From: Azohydromonas australica DSM 1124
Lineage (GTDB): Bacteria > Pseudomonadota > Gammaproteobacteria > Burkholderiales > Burkholderiaceae_C
Length of the DNA: 57,365 nucleotides
Direction of reading: 5' to 3'
Assembly (NCBI RefSeq): GCF_000430725.1
Contig: NZ_KE387214.1
Location: 111,382 to 168,746, forward strand
The notes below the pieces were generated by a model. It did not search any database and was not told the origin of the DNA. It saw only the letters and a list, made by a program, of their open reading frames with translations. Numbering within the stretch: the first letter of the stretch is position 1; the number at the start of each line of letters is the position of its first letter. The translations under genes were made by a program, and so were the position numbers. Positions 17,726 to 26,147 of this stretch are shown here, in pieces.

Positions 17726-17747
17726 CGAGGCGCCGACAGGCGCCTCG
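17726..17747 (+). promoter_or_regulatory. Leader hairpin before the LivK-type gene
   Basis: A perfect 9-bp inverted repeat, CGAGGCGCC and GGCGCCTCG around GACA, sits 25 bases upstream of the ATG at 17772. No clear Shine-Dalgarno is seen between it and the start. It could also be the end of the anti-sigma transcript. Confidence 0.35.
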
Positions 17748-17771
17748 TCAATTTCCACATCCCATTTCCGC

Positions 17772-18911
17772 ATGAATTCCGCACTCAAGCTTTCCGCCGT
17801 GGCCGCGCTGGCCTGTGTCGCCCAGGCCACGCTGGCCCAGGATCTGGTGGTCAAGATCGGCCACGTGGCCGCCACCAGCGGCCCCGCCGCCCACCTGGGC
17901 AAGGACAACGAGAACGGCGTGCGCATGGCGATCGACGAGCTCAACGCCAAGGGCGTGAGCATCGGCGGCAAGAAGGCCCGCTTCGAGCTGCTGGCCGAGG
18001 ACGACGCCGGCGATCCCAAGCAGGGCACCGCCGCGGCGCAGAAGCTGGTGGACTCCAAGGTCAACGGCGTGGTGGGCCACCTCAACTCCGGCACGGCGAT
18101 CCCCGCGTCCCGCATCTACAGCGATGCCGGCATCCCGCAGATCGCCCCGTCGGTGACCAACCCCCGCTACACCGCCCAGGGCTACAAGACCGCCTTCCGC
18201 GTGGTGGCCAACGACGCGCAGCTCGGCGGCACGCTGGGCCGCTACGCGGTGGAGCAGCTCAAGGCCAAGACCATCGTCGTGATCGACGACCGCACCGCCT
18301 ATGGCCAGGGCGTGGCCAACGAGTTCGAGAAGAGCGCCAAGGCGGCCGGCGCCAACATCGCCAAGCACGAGTTCACCAACGACAAGGCCACCGACTTCAC
18401 CGCCATCCTGACCTCCGTCAAGGCGGCCAAGCCGGACGTGGTCTTCTTCGGCGGCATGGACGCGGTGGGCGGCCCGATGCTGCGCCAGATGAAGCAGTTG
18501 GGCATCAACGCCAAGTTCATGGGCGGCGACGGCGTGTGCACCGCCGAGCTGCCCAAGCTGGCCGCCGGCTCGCTGGGCGACAACGTGGTGACCTGCGCCG
18601 TCGCCGGCGGCGTGGACGCTTCGCAGAAGGCGACCATGGACAAGTTCCGCGCCGACTACAAGAAGAAGTTCGGCACCGAGGTGCAGATCTACGCGCCCTA
18701 CACCTATGACGCCACGATGGTGATGGCCGAAGCCATGGTCAAGGCCGGCTCGGCTGAGCCGGCCAAGTACCTGCCGGTGCTGGCGGGCATCTCTCACAAG
18801 GGCGTGACCGGCAACATCGCCTTCGACGCCAAGGGCGACGTCAAGAACGGCGCGCTGACGCTTTACACCTACCGCGGCGGCGAGCGCGCCGAGCTGGGCG
18901 TGGTGCGCTGA
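17772..18911 (+). CDS. Branched-chain amino acid-type ABC transporter substrate-binding protein
   Basis: A 379-residue periplasmic binding protein of the Leu/Ile/Val (type I) family. The signal peptide is MNSALKLSAVAALACVAQATLAQ with cleavage after LAQ or TLA. The mature start VVKIGHVAATSGPAAHLGKDNENGVRMAIDELN, the hinge VVGHLNSGTAIPASRIYSDAGIPQIAPSVTNP and the C-terminal VTGNIAFDAKGDVKNGALTLYTY are typical of LivK/BraC proteins. No permease or ATPase genes are adjacent, so it must work with components elsewhere. The ligand could be a branched-chain amino acid or another small carboxylate. A strong terminator follows the stop. Confidence 0.92.
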   Translation: MNSALKLSAVAALACVAQATLAQDLVVKIGHVAATSGPAAHLGKDNENGVRMAIDELNAKGVSIGGKKARFELLAEDDAGDPKQGTAAAQKLVDSKVNGVVGHLNSGTAIPASRIYSDAGIPQIAPSVTNPRYTAQGYKTAFRVVANDAQLGGTLGRYAVEQLKAKTIVVIDDRTAYGQGVANEFEKSAKAAGANIAKHEFTNDKATDFTAILTSVKAAKPDVVFFGGMDAVGGPMLRQMKQLGINAKFMGGDGVCTAELPKLAAGSLGDNVVTCAVAGGVDASQKATMDKFRADYKKKFGTEVQIYAPYTYDATMVMAEAMVKAGSAEPAKYLPVLAGISHKGVTGNIAFDAKGDVKNGALTLYTYRGGERAELGVVR

Positions 18912-18922
18912 CAGCAGGACGG

Positions 18923-18960
18923 GACCGCGCCGGAGATCGACCGCCGGCGCGGTCATTTTT
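18923..18960 (+). terminator. Rho-independent terminator after the LivK-type gene
   Basis: Perfect 11-bp stem, GACCGCGCCGG (18923-18933) and CCGGCGCGGTC (18944-18954), 12 bases after the stop codon, followed by ATTTTT. A textbook intrinsic terminator for the upstream plus-strand gene. Confidence 0.9.
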
Positions 18961-19415
18961 CCCGCGCAGGGTCCTGTCGCTGTTGGCGCTTCAATAACAC
19001 TTATGTCAACTGATGGCGACGGGCGTGTGACGTTGCTTCCTGTGCCTGTGGGCTGGACGCCGCGTCTTTGAAGGCGCCCACGGCGGTACGGCGTCCCGGT
19101 CTCGAATTGAATGCGGCCGCCCGGCCGGCGGCATACCAGTAGGGCACCGGGAAGCTGGAAAACAACATACGCGATTCGTCCAGAACGGTCCGCACAAGCG
19201 CACTCCTCCGTTCTTGCCACGCGGTATTTCTGGATCTTCCTAGATCCCATCTCCCGTTCCCTTCCACGGCGCGCCCCAGAAAAAACGCCCCGCATAGGCA
19301 GGGCGATCAAACGAAGCGGAGAGCACTCGGAGAATCGTTGGGATCGCGTATGTTGTACCGCGATGCCAACGAAGAGACGCGGAGCCGTGCGCGGCTTGGC
19401 CCCGCGTCAACGACT
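18961..19415. other. Gene-free interval between convergent transcripts
   Basis: About 455 bp between the LivK terminator and the porin stop codon. Short open frames exist on the minus strand but lack ribosome sites and protein-like composition. A compound hairpin at 19376-19408 (outer arms GACGCGG and CCGCGTC, inner arms AGCCG and CGGCT) lies eight bases past the minus-strand porin stop and may end that transcript. Nothing else is recognised. Confidence 0.4.
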
Positions 19416-20537
19416 TCAGAACGAGTGGCGCATGCCCACCATGAAGGCGTTCTGCGAGCCGCCGGCCAGCGGGTTGCTGCCGGGCTGGCCGGAGCTCACC
19501 GAGATGGCCAGCCGCGCGCCGTTGCTGATGTGCGCCGCCTGCACGTAGGCCATGGTGCGCTTGGAGAAGCTGTAGGAGCCGCGCAGCGCGGTCAGCGTGG
19601 ACTGGTCGCCGCCGTTCTTGAAGTCCAGGCGCTGGATCTGGCCGTCCAGCACGAAGGCCTGCGAGAAGCTGTAGGCGCCGCCGATCCAGTACAGGTTGCT
19701 GCGCGCGCTCGCGCCGTTGACGGCCGACAGCGGCGCCGCGCCGTCGTTGTCGCGCCGGATCACGCCGGCCGTGACCTTCACCGGGCCAAACTTCGCGTAG
19801 CCGTTGAGGGTGACGCGCTGGTCCTTGAACGCGCTGTTGGTCAGCCCGGCGAAGGCGCCGGCGCCGCCACGCAGCTCGTCGGCCGCCAGCGCCACGCCCC
19901 ACACCGGCGAGTCGTACTTGACCATCGCCGACCACTCGCGGCAGGCGCTCTTGTCCGCGGCGTTCTCGCCCGCGCAGTTGGTGCCCGCGGGGCTCGGCCC
20001 GGCGTTGACCGTGTCGCGGCCCAGGCTGTAGCCCGCTCCCACCGACACGCCGCTGAAGCTGCCGCGGTAGGTGATGGCGTTGTCGGTGCGCGCGTTGGGG
20101 ATGTAGCTGTCCAGCGAGCCCAGGCCGTAGACGTTGGGGCCGAGCTGGTCGGCGTCCAGCAGCGACCAGAACAGCATCGTGTACTGCCGGCCCAGCGAGA
20201 CCGTGCCCCAGCCGCCGGACAGGCCCACCAGCGCCTGGCGGCCGAACAGCCGCCCGCCCTGCCCGGACGCGCCGTTGTCCGGCCCGAAGCCGGACTCCAG
20301 CGTGAACACCGCGCGCAGCCCGCCGCCCAGGTCCTCGTTGCCGCGCAGGCCCCAGCGCGAGGGCAGCGTGCCGGAGATGTTGGGCATGCGCGTGAGGCTG
20401 CCGCCGGTGGCGCCGACGTTGGTGATGCGCTCCACGCCGGTGTCGATCAGGCCGTAGAGCTGCACGCTGGGTGCGGGAGCCTGCGCGTGGGCCACGCCGG
20501 CGGCCGCGAGGGCCGCGGCGATCAAGGTCTTCTTCAT
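19416..20537 (-). CDS. Gram-negative porin (trimeric, OmpC/Bordetella-type)
   Basis: A 373-residue outer-membrane porin with signal peptide MKKTLIAAALAAAGVAHAQA and the family start SVQLYGLIDTGVERI. Typical loops and strands follow: SRWGLRGNEDLGGGLRAVFTLESGF near residue 60, GRLFGRQALVGLSG near 95 and the terminal strand AFMVGMRHSF ending in Phe, needed for assembly by the Bam complex. The ATG at 20537 follows GGAGGAG. It lies 89 bp downstream of the tannase-like gene on the same strand, and would import the aromatic esters or acids used by the cluster. Two strong hairpins separate the two genes. Confidence 0.93.
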   Translation of the reverse strand: MKKTLIAAALAAAGVAHAQAPAPSVQLYGLIDTGVERITNVGATGGSLTRMPNISGTLPSRWGLRGNEDLGGGLRAVFTLESGFGPDNGASGQGGRLFGRQALVGLSGGWGTVSLGRQYTMLFWSLLDADQLGPNVYGLGSLDSYIPNARTDNAITYRGSFSGVSVGAGYSLGRDTVNAGPSPAGTNCAGENAADKSACREWSAMVKYDSPVWGVALAADELRGGAGAFAGLTNSAFKDQRVTLNGYAKFGPVKVTAGVIRRDNDGAAPLSAVNGASARSNLYWIGGAYSFSQAFVLDGQIQRLDFKNGGDQSTLTALRGSYSFSKRTMAYVQAAHISNGARLAISVSSGQPGSNPLAGGSQNAFMVGMRHSF

Positions 20538-20560
20538 GTTGATGTCTCCTCCTGAGGGAC

Positions 20561-20621
20561 CGCGCCGGGCGGACGTCTTGCCCGGCGCGTGATGGACGGT
20601 GCCTGGCAACGCAGGCACCGT
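20561..20621 (-). promoter_or_regulatory. Tandem perfect hairpins between tannase-like and porin genes
   Basis: Two perfect 10-bp stems lie back to back: CGCGCCGGGC/GCCCGGCGCG at 20561-20570 and 20580-20589, and ACGGTGCCTG/CAGGCACCGT at 20596-20605 and 20612-20621. Neither has a T-run. They sit directly after the tannase stop and before the porin ribosome site, so they may stabilise the separate mRNA segments and allow high porin expression. Confidence 0.5.
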
Positions 20622-20626
20622 GTCGT

Positions 20627-22336
20627 TCACTTGCAGCTGAAGCTGTCGGCCGACTCCAGGCTGCCGCTGCCGTTGTAGCGGGCGACCTGCGGATACGGGC
20701 ACAGCGGACGGGTGCGGTTCGGCGCCCAAGTCGTGGGCACGTCGGCGTTGACGCCGCCCGCGTTGCCCGCGCCGCGGGCCGAGGCCACGATGCGCTCGGG
20801 CGCCTGGCCCTTTTCCACCCAGTTGACGATGGCCGAGAGCGCATCGAACTGGTCCGTGGCGGGGCCGCCGCGCGAGTGGCCCATGCCCGGGACGCGGAAG
20901 AAGCGGGTGAACTCGGCGGCCCTGCCGCCGTACTGCGTGTTCAGGCCCTCGTACCACGCGGTCGTGTCATCCACCGAGAACACCGGATCCGAGTTGCCGT
21001 GGATGACGATCATCTTGGCGCCGCGGTCGCGCAGGGTGTCGAGCTTCGTCGGGTTGGGCGGCGTCATGAACGACATCGCGCTCTCGGCGTACACGCCGCT
21101 GGTGGCGAAGATCTTCGGCGCGTCCGTGTCCATGTTGAAGTTCAGCGCGTAGCTCAGCGTGTCGCTGAGCACGCTCGGGCTCGCGGGCGGCGAGGAGAAG
21201 ATGAACGCCACGGCCAACGGGTCGCGCGTGTTGCCCACCGAGTTGCGGAACTTCCAGTCCGCCCAGCCCGTGGCAGCCATGCCGGGGTCGAAGGGCCAGC
21301 GCGAATACAGCGCCTCACCCTTGCTGTTGCGCGCCCCCGCATACACGCTTTGCACCGCGGACTTCTGCGCCGGCGTGAGGCAGGTGCCGTCGCGCGCGGC
21401 GATGCAGGTCGGCACGTCGCGCACCACGTCGAAGGCCGTGCGGCACGCCTCCACGTCCTGCACCAGCCCGTCGGCGGCACCGTCGAGCGCGTCGCACTTG
21501 GCCAGGATCGCGTTGGCGACCAGCTGGCGCTCGTTCTGCGGCAGCGCCGTTTCCAGGTTCTTGACGTCGGTCGCCACCTTGGCCCACTGCTGCGCACCGT
21601 AGAGCTGCGCCACGGCGGCCTTGGGCAAGTTGAAGCCGGGCGACAGCGCCACGAAGCCGTCGTACTGGTCCGCATAGCGCGCGGCGGCCACCATGGTGTG
21701 CCGCCCGCCGTTGGACGTGCCGCCGATGTAGGAGCGGTCCGGTCCCTTGCCGTAGGCCGCCTTGATGAGCGCCTTGGCCATCGGCGTGAGCGCGCCCACG
21801 GCCTGGTAGCCGTAGTCCAGCCGGGCCTGGGGATCGAGGCCGAACAGCACCTGGGAGCCGTTGTGCCCGGCATCGGAGCTGATCACGGCGAAGCCCTGCT
21901 GCAGCCCGTTCTGCAGCGGGCCGCCGCCGCTGAAGCCGCCGACGGCCGGCGCCACCGCCCCGTCGGTACCGCCATTGCCCTGGTAGAGGAAGCGTCCGCT
22001 CCAGTCCTTGGGCAGGCGCATCTCGAAGCCGATGGCGTAGGTCTGCCCATCCACGGCGCTGACGCGCTCGTTCATCTTGCCGGTCACGACGCAGTGCTCG
22101 CCCACGGGGCTGCCGGCGTTGGTGAGCGTGCCCACGGGCGCCACCGTGGCACCGGTGATCGTGGTGCCCGGGAAGGAAAAGGCCGTGGCCAGCGCCGTGC
22201 ACGACTGCAGCGTCGCCGACTGCGCGGCGGACAGTTGTACCGGCGCGGGATCGTCGCCGCCGCCACAGGCGGCCAGCGACAGCAAGGCCAAGGTGCCCAG
22301 CCCCAAGGGCAGCGCGGGTCCGGTTGTGAAACGCAT
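20627..22336 (-). CDS. Tannase/feruloyl-esterase family lipoprotein
   Basis: A 569-residue alpha/beta hydrolase of the tannase/feruloyl esterase family. It starts with a lipoprotein signal peptide whose lipobox is LAAC, Cys24, so it is anchored in a membrane facing the periplasm or outside. The catalytic serine is S208 in GGTSNGGRHTM, and the histidine is in GMGHSRGG near residue 505; the aspartate is likely in VIHGNSDPVFSVDDTT. Six or more cysteines suggest the disulfides common in this family, which includes MHETase. It hydrolyses esters of aromatic acids, releasing hydroxycinnamate- or gallate-type acids that the divergent fcs operon could use. Substrate not determined. Confidence 0.87.
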   Translation of the reverse strand: MRFTTGPALPLGLGTLALLSLAACGGGDDPAPVQLSAAQSATLQSCTALATAFSFPGTTITGATVAPVGTLTNAGSPVGEHCVVTGKMNERVSAVDGQTYAIGFEMRLPKDWSGRFLYQGNGGTDGAVAPAVGGFSGGGPLQNGLQQGFAVISSDAGHNGSQVLFGLDPQARLDYGYQAVGALTPMAKALIKAAYGKGPDRSYIGGTSNGGRHTMVAAARYADQYDGFVALSPGFNLPKAAVAQLYGAQQWAKVATDVKNLETALPQNERQLVANAILAKCDALDGAADGLVQDVEACRTAFDVVRDVPTCIAARDGTCLTPAQKSAVQSVYAGARNSKGEALYSRWPFDPGMAATGWADWKFRNSVGNTRDPLAVAFIFSSPPASPSVLSDTLSYALNFNMDTDAPKIFATSGVYAESAMSFMTPPNPTKLDTLRDRGAKMIVIHGNSDPVFSVDDTTAWYEGLNTQYGGRAAEFTRFFRVPGMGHSRGGPATDQFDALSAIVNWVEKGQAPERIVASARGAGNAGGVNADVPTTWAPNRTRPLCPYPQVARYNGSGSLESADSFSCK

Positions 22337-22415
22337 GAAGGATGTCTCCTGTACTTCTGGAAGCGCCGTGTGTCCGCCGCGTGGTCCCTCACCACCGCTT
22401 CGGACCCCGGCACTT

Positions 22416-22432
22416 GGTTAATGGTATTAAAC
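22416..22432. promoter_or_regulatory. Palindromic operator candidate 1 (TTAAT-N3-ATTAA)
   Basis: GGTTAATGGTATTAAAC contains the perfect palindrome TTAAT-GGT-ATTAA. It lies 84 bp before the tannase start. A near-identical site occurs in reverse orientation 119 bp away at 22535, so both probably bind the same dimeric regulator. Confidence 0.6.
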
Positions 22433-22534
22433 GTTTTTCATGTTCAACATCGGGATTGCCCTGAGCCGCATCAAGACGAAACGTGCATCAACGGAGGCAC
22501 CCGGGAAAACACCAAGGGTCTTCGACCTCTATTT

Positions 22535-22551
22535 GCTTAATAGTCTTAACC
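22535..22551. promoter_or_regulatory. Palindromic operator candidate 2 (TTAAT-N3-CTTAA)
   Basis: GCTTAATAGTCTTAACC; its reverse complement GGTTAAGACTATTAAGC aligns with site 1 at 13 of 17 positions or more. It lies 21 bp before the crotonase ATG, a good place for repression. The regulator is unknown; the sites do not resemble LuxR boxes, so the LuxR gene of this cluster is not an obvious partner. Confidence 0.6.
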
Positions 22552-22572
22552 ATCAACACGCCCCTCCCAACC

Positions 22573-23382
22573 ATGCAAACCGACTTCACTCCCGCCACCG
22601 GCCTGCTGGCCGAACTCGATCTGCTGCGTGTCGAGGTGTCCGGCCCGGTGCTGCACCTGCGCCTGACGCGCCCGGCCAAGCGCAACGCCATCAACGACCC
22701 GCTGATCCAGCAGTTGCACACCGCCTTCGTGAACCTGCCGGCCGAGACCCGCGCCGTGGTGGTCAGCGGCGAGGGCGAGCACTTCTGTGCCGGGCTGGAC
22801 CTGTCGGAGCTGGTGGCGCGCGACATCGGCGACGGCGTGCTGCATTCGCGCATGTGGCATGCCGCCTTCGACGCGGTGCAGTTCGGCCGCGTGCCCGTCA
22901 TCGCGGCGCTGCACGGCGCGGTGGTGGGCGGCGGGCTGGAGCTGGCGTCCGCCTGCCACATCCGCGTGGCGGAGGACTCGGCCTACTTCGGGCTGCCCGA
23001 GGGGCAGCGCGGCATCTTCGTCGGCGGCGGCGGCTCGGTGCGCATCCCGCGCCTGATCGGCGTCTCGCGCATGAGCGACCTGATGCTCACCGGCCGCGTC
23101 TACGACGCCGACGAGGGCTTCAATGCCGGCCTGGTGCAGTACCGCGTGCGTGACGGCGAGAGCCTGTCCAAGGCCGTGGAGCTGGCGCGGCGCATCGCCA
23201 CCAACGCCCCCATGAGCAACTACGCCGTGATGCACGCGCTGCCGCGCATCGCCGACCAGGCGCAGTCCGAGGGCCTGTTCACCGAGAGCCTGATGGCCGC
23301 CGTGGCCGAGAGCACGCCCGACGCCCAGGACCGGCTGCGCGCCTTCCTGGAAAAGCGCGCCGGCAAGGTCGTCAAGTCCTGA
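22573..23382 (+). CDS. Enoyl-CoA hydratase/isomerase (crotonase) family protein
   Basis: A 269-residue crotonase-fold protein. The oxyanion hole is formed by the FCAGLDLSEL loop (residues 71-80) and GAVVGGGLELASAC (115-128). Both glutamates used by true hydratases are present: E123 (GGGLEL) and E143 (GLPEGQRG). It lacks the AGMDLKEY-type sequence of classical feruloyl-CoA hydratase/lyase, so simple hydration of a 2-enoyl-CoA is more likely than retro-aldol cleavage. It is first in an operon followed 40 bp later by feruloyl-CoA synthase, which makes hydroxycinnamoyl-CoA its likely substrate. Confidence 0.88.
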   Translation: MQTDFTPATGLLAELDLLRVEVSGPVLHLRLTRPAKRNAINDPLIQQLHTAFVNLPAETRAVVVSGEGEHFCAGLDLSELVARDIGDGVLHSRMWHAAFDAVQFGRVPVIAALHGAVVGGGLELASACHIRVAEDSAYFGLPEGQRGIFVGGGGSVRIPRLIGVSRMSDLMLTGRVYDADEGFNAGLVQYRVRDGESLSKAVELARRIATNAPMSNYAVMHALPRIADQAQSEGLFTESLMAAVAESTPDAQDRLRAFLEKRAGKVVKS

Positions 23383-23422
23383 CGTTTTGCGCTGCCACCA
23401 TCGAGGACACGAGGAGACATTC

Positions 23423-25279
23423 ATGAGCATCCTGGCCAAGTACCGGGCGGCGCGTGTCGGGGGCTGCCTGGCCGCGACGATCGAGGAGGGCTCCGGCGGC
23501 GTGCTGGTCATGCACTCCACCGAGGCACTGCAGCCCTACCCGGCGCGACTCACCGACCGCCTGGAGCGCTGGGCCCGCGTGGCCCCGAACCGCACCTTCG
23601 TCGCCAAGCGCGATCCGGCCCTCGGCGGCGACTGGCGCCGCATCAGCTACGCGCAGATGCTGGAGCTGGCGCAGCGCGTGGGCCAGGCGCTGGCCACGCG
23701 GCCGCTGTCGGTGGACCGCCCCATCGCCATCCTGTCGGACAACGACCTGGAGCACTTCATCCTGACGATGGCCGCGCAGTGGGTAGGCGTGCCCTACGTG
23801 CCCATCTCCCCGGCGTACTCGCTGGTGGCCACCGACTACGCCAAGCTGCGCCACATCTTCAACGTCACGACGCCGGGCCTGGTGTTCGCGTCGGACGCGC
23901 GCTTCGCCAAGGCCATCGAGGCCGTGGCCGGCCCGGACGTGGAAGTGGTGCTGACCGAGGGCAGCCTGGAAAGCGGCCCCGTGACCTCCTTCGCGGAGCT
24001 GGCGGCCACCGAGCCCGGCACCCGCGAAGAAATTGCGCATGCAACGGTCGGCCCGGACACGGTCGTGAAGTTCCTGTTCACCTCGGGCTCGACCAAGGCG
24101 CCCAAGGGCGTGGTCAACACCCAGCGCATGATGTGCGCCAACCTGCAGATGGCCACGCAGGCCTACCCGTTCCTGCAGGACGAGCCGCCGGTGCTGGTGG
24201 ACTGGCTGCCCTGGAACCACACCTTCGGCGGCAACCACAACGTCGGCATCACGCTCTACCACGGCGGCACGCTCTACATCGACGACGGCCGCCCCACGCC
24301 GGCGGGCATGGCCGAGACGCTGCGCAACCTGCGCGAGATCTCGCCCACGATCTACTTCAACGTGCCGCGCGGCTTCGACGAGATCGCCGCCGCGATGGAC
24401 AGCGACGAGCAGCTGCGCAAGACGCTGTTCGCCCGCGTGAAGATGTTCAAGTACGCCGGTGCCGTGCTGTCGCAGGCGACCCTCGACAAGCTGCACGCGC
24501 ATGCCGAAGCGACCATCGGCGAGCGCATCCTGATGATCACGGGCCTCGGGATGACCGAGACCGCGCCCTCCTGCACCTTCGCGCTCAACAAGGAGCTGCA
24601 GACCGGCCACGTCGGCCTGCCCTGCCCCGGCGTGGACGTGAAGCTGGTGCCGGTGGCGGACAAGGTGGAGATCCGCTTCCGCGGCCCCAACGTCATGCCC
24701 GGCTACTGGCGCAACCCGGAGCAGACGGCCGAGGCCTTCGACGACGAAGGCTTCTACTGCACCGGCGACGCCGTGAAGTTCGTCGACCCCACCGACCCGC
24801 AGAAGGGCCTGCTCTTCGACGGCCGCATCGCCGAGGACTTCAAGCTCAACACCGGCACCTTCGTGAGCGTCGGGCCGCTGCGCACCAAGGTGCTGCTGGC
24901 CGGCGCGCCCTGCGTGCAGGACGCGGTGGTGACGGGCATCAACCGCGGCGAGGTCGGGCTGATGGTGTTCCCGCGGCTGGACGAGTGCCGCCGCCTGGCG
25001 GGCCTGGCGCCGCGCACGCCCGCGCCCGAGGTGCTGCACCACCCGGCGGTGCGCGAGTTCTTCCAGCAGCTCGCCGACAAGCTCTGGGCCGAGGGCACCG
25101 GCAGCGCCAACCGCGTGGCGCGCCTGCACGTGCTGGCCGAGCCGCCCTCGCTGGACAAGGGCGAGGTCACCGACAAGGGCTCCATCAACCAGCGGGCCGT
25201 GCTCACCAGCCGAAACGCGCTGGTGGAGGCCATGTACGACGGCTCGGACCCCTGGCTGATCCTGCCGCGTCGCGCCTGA
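23423..25279 (+). CDS. fcs: Feruloyl-CoA synthase (ANL-family aryl-CoA ligase)
   Basis: A 618-residue acyl-adenylate-forming ligase that activates ferulate or related acids with ATP and CoA. The P-loop is FLFTSGSTKAPKGV near residue 217, the A5-type motif GLGMTETAPS near residue 374, the A8 region DGRIAEDFKLNTG near residue 468, and the adenylation lysine lies in GEVTDKGSINQ near residue 584. The long N-terminal region and the WLPWNHTFGGNHNVG motif near residue 262 distinguish the feruloyl-CoA synthase group from shorter 4-coumarate ligases. The start ATG at 23423 follows GAGGAG. Ferulate is the family-based guess; other hydroxycinnamates or phenylalkanoates are possible. Confidence 0.87.
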   Translation: MSILAKYRAARVGGCLAATIEEGSGGVLVMHSTEALQPYPARLTDRLERWARVAPNRTFVAKRDPALGGDWRRISYAQMLELAQRVGQALATRPLSVDRPIAILSDNDLEHFILTMAAQWVGVPYVPISPAYSLVATDYAKLRHIFNVTTPGLVFASDARFAKAIEAVAGPDVEVVLTEGSLESGPVTSFAELAATEPGTREEIAHATVGPDTVVKFLFTSGSTKAPKGVVNTQRMMCANLQMATQAYPFLQDEPPVLVDWLPWNHTFGGNHNVGITLYHGGTLYIDDGRPTPAGMAETLRNLREISPTIYFNVPRGFDEIAAAMDSDEQLRKTLFARVKMFKYAGAVLSQATLDKLHAHAEATIGERILMITGLGMTETAPSCTFALNKELQTGHVGLPCPGVDVKLVPVADKVEIRFRGPNVMPGYWRNPEQTAEAFDDEGFYCTGDAVKFVDPTDPQKGLLFDGRIAEDFKLNTGTFVSVGPLRTKVLLAGAPCVQDAVVTGINRGEVGLMVFPRLDECRRLAGLAPRTPAPEVLHHPAVREFFQQLADKLWAEGTGSANRVARLHVLAEPPSLDKGEVTDKGSINQRAVLTSRNALVEAMYDGSDPWLILPRRA

Positions 25280-25302
25280 ACGCAAGCACACAAGGAAACC
25301 GC

Positions 25303-26070
25303 ATGGACATCCACGGACAAGCAGCCCTCGTCACCGGCGGCGGCTCTGGGCTCGGCGAGGCCACCGCGCGCGAGCTGGCGCGGCTGGGCGCGCAGGTGGC
25401 GGTGCTGGACGTGAACGAGGCCGGCGCCAAGCGCGTGGCGGCCGAGATCCACGGCCTGGCGCTGCACTGCGACATCACGGACGAGGCCAGCGTCACGAAG
25501 GCGCTGACCATGGCGACCGAGGCGTTCGGGCCGGCGCGCATCCTGATGAACGTGGCCGGCATCGGCGGCGCCAAGCGCGTGATCCAGCGCGACGGCTCGC
25601 CCGCCCCGCTGGCCGACTTCGAGCGCACGGTGCGCGTGAACCTCATCGGCACCTACAACGTCATCCGCCTCTTCGCCGCGCAGGCCGCGAAGCTGGCGCC
25701 GGTGAACGCGGCCGGCGAGCGCGGCGTGATCGTCAACACCGCCAGCGTCGCGGCCTTCGACGGCCAGGTGGGCCAGGAGGCCTACGCCGCCTCCAAGGGC
25801 GGCATCACTGCCATGACGCTGCCGCTGGCGCGCGACCTGGCGCAGTGGGGCATCCGCGTGATGACCATCGCGCCGGGGCTGTTCAGCACGCCGCTGCTGC
25901 AGGAGCTGCCGGCCGAGGTGCAGCAGTCGCTGGCCGCGGCCATCCCGTTCCCGAAGCAGCTGGGCCAGCCGCAGGAGTTCGCGCAGCTGGCGGCGCACAT
26001 CGCCAGCAACGGCCACCTCAACGGCGAAGTCATCCGCATCGACGGCGCGCTGCGGCTGGCGCCGCGCTGA
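25303..26070 (+). CDS. SDR-family 3-hydroxyacyl-CoA dehydrogenase
   Basis: A 255-residue short-chain dehydrogenase similar to HSD10-type 3-hydroxyacyl-CoA dehydrogenases. The NAD-binding motif is TGGGSGLG (residues 11-18), the acidic residue for NAD+ is D36 in VAVLDVN, NVAG is at 83-86, and the catalytic triad is S148, Y161 and K165 (YAASK). The family-specific insert after residue 93 (RDGSPAPLADFE) is also present. It lies 23 bp after fcs. Together with the crotonase it would carry out hydration and 3-oxidation of an aryl-enoyl-CoA, the beta-oxidative route; the thiolase is not in the window. Confidence 0.88.
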   Translation: MDIHGQAALVTGGGSGLGEATARELARLGAQVAVLDVNEAGAKRVAAEIHGLALHCDITDEASVTKALTMATEAFGPARILMNVAGIGGAKRVIQRDGSPAPLADFERTVRVNLIGTYNVIRLFAAQAAKLAPVNAAGERGVIVNTASVAAFDGQVGQEAYAASKGGITAMTLPLARDLAQWGIRVMTIAPGLFSTPLLQELPAEVQQSLAAAIPFPKQLGQPQEFAQLAAHIASNGHLNGEVIRIDGALRLAPR

Positions 26071-26147
26071 CGACCTTCCGGTACGCCAAAGATCACACAA
26101 CACAGGCCGCAGCAGCGGCCGGCAACACCACTCAGGAGACCACCACC

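Noticed and set aside
19001..19267. Possible 88-residue minus-strand gene
   Set aside because: GTG start without Shine-Dalgarno, mixed codon choice and no protein-like pattern; treated as intergenic.
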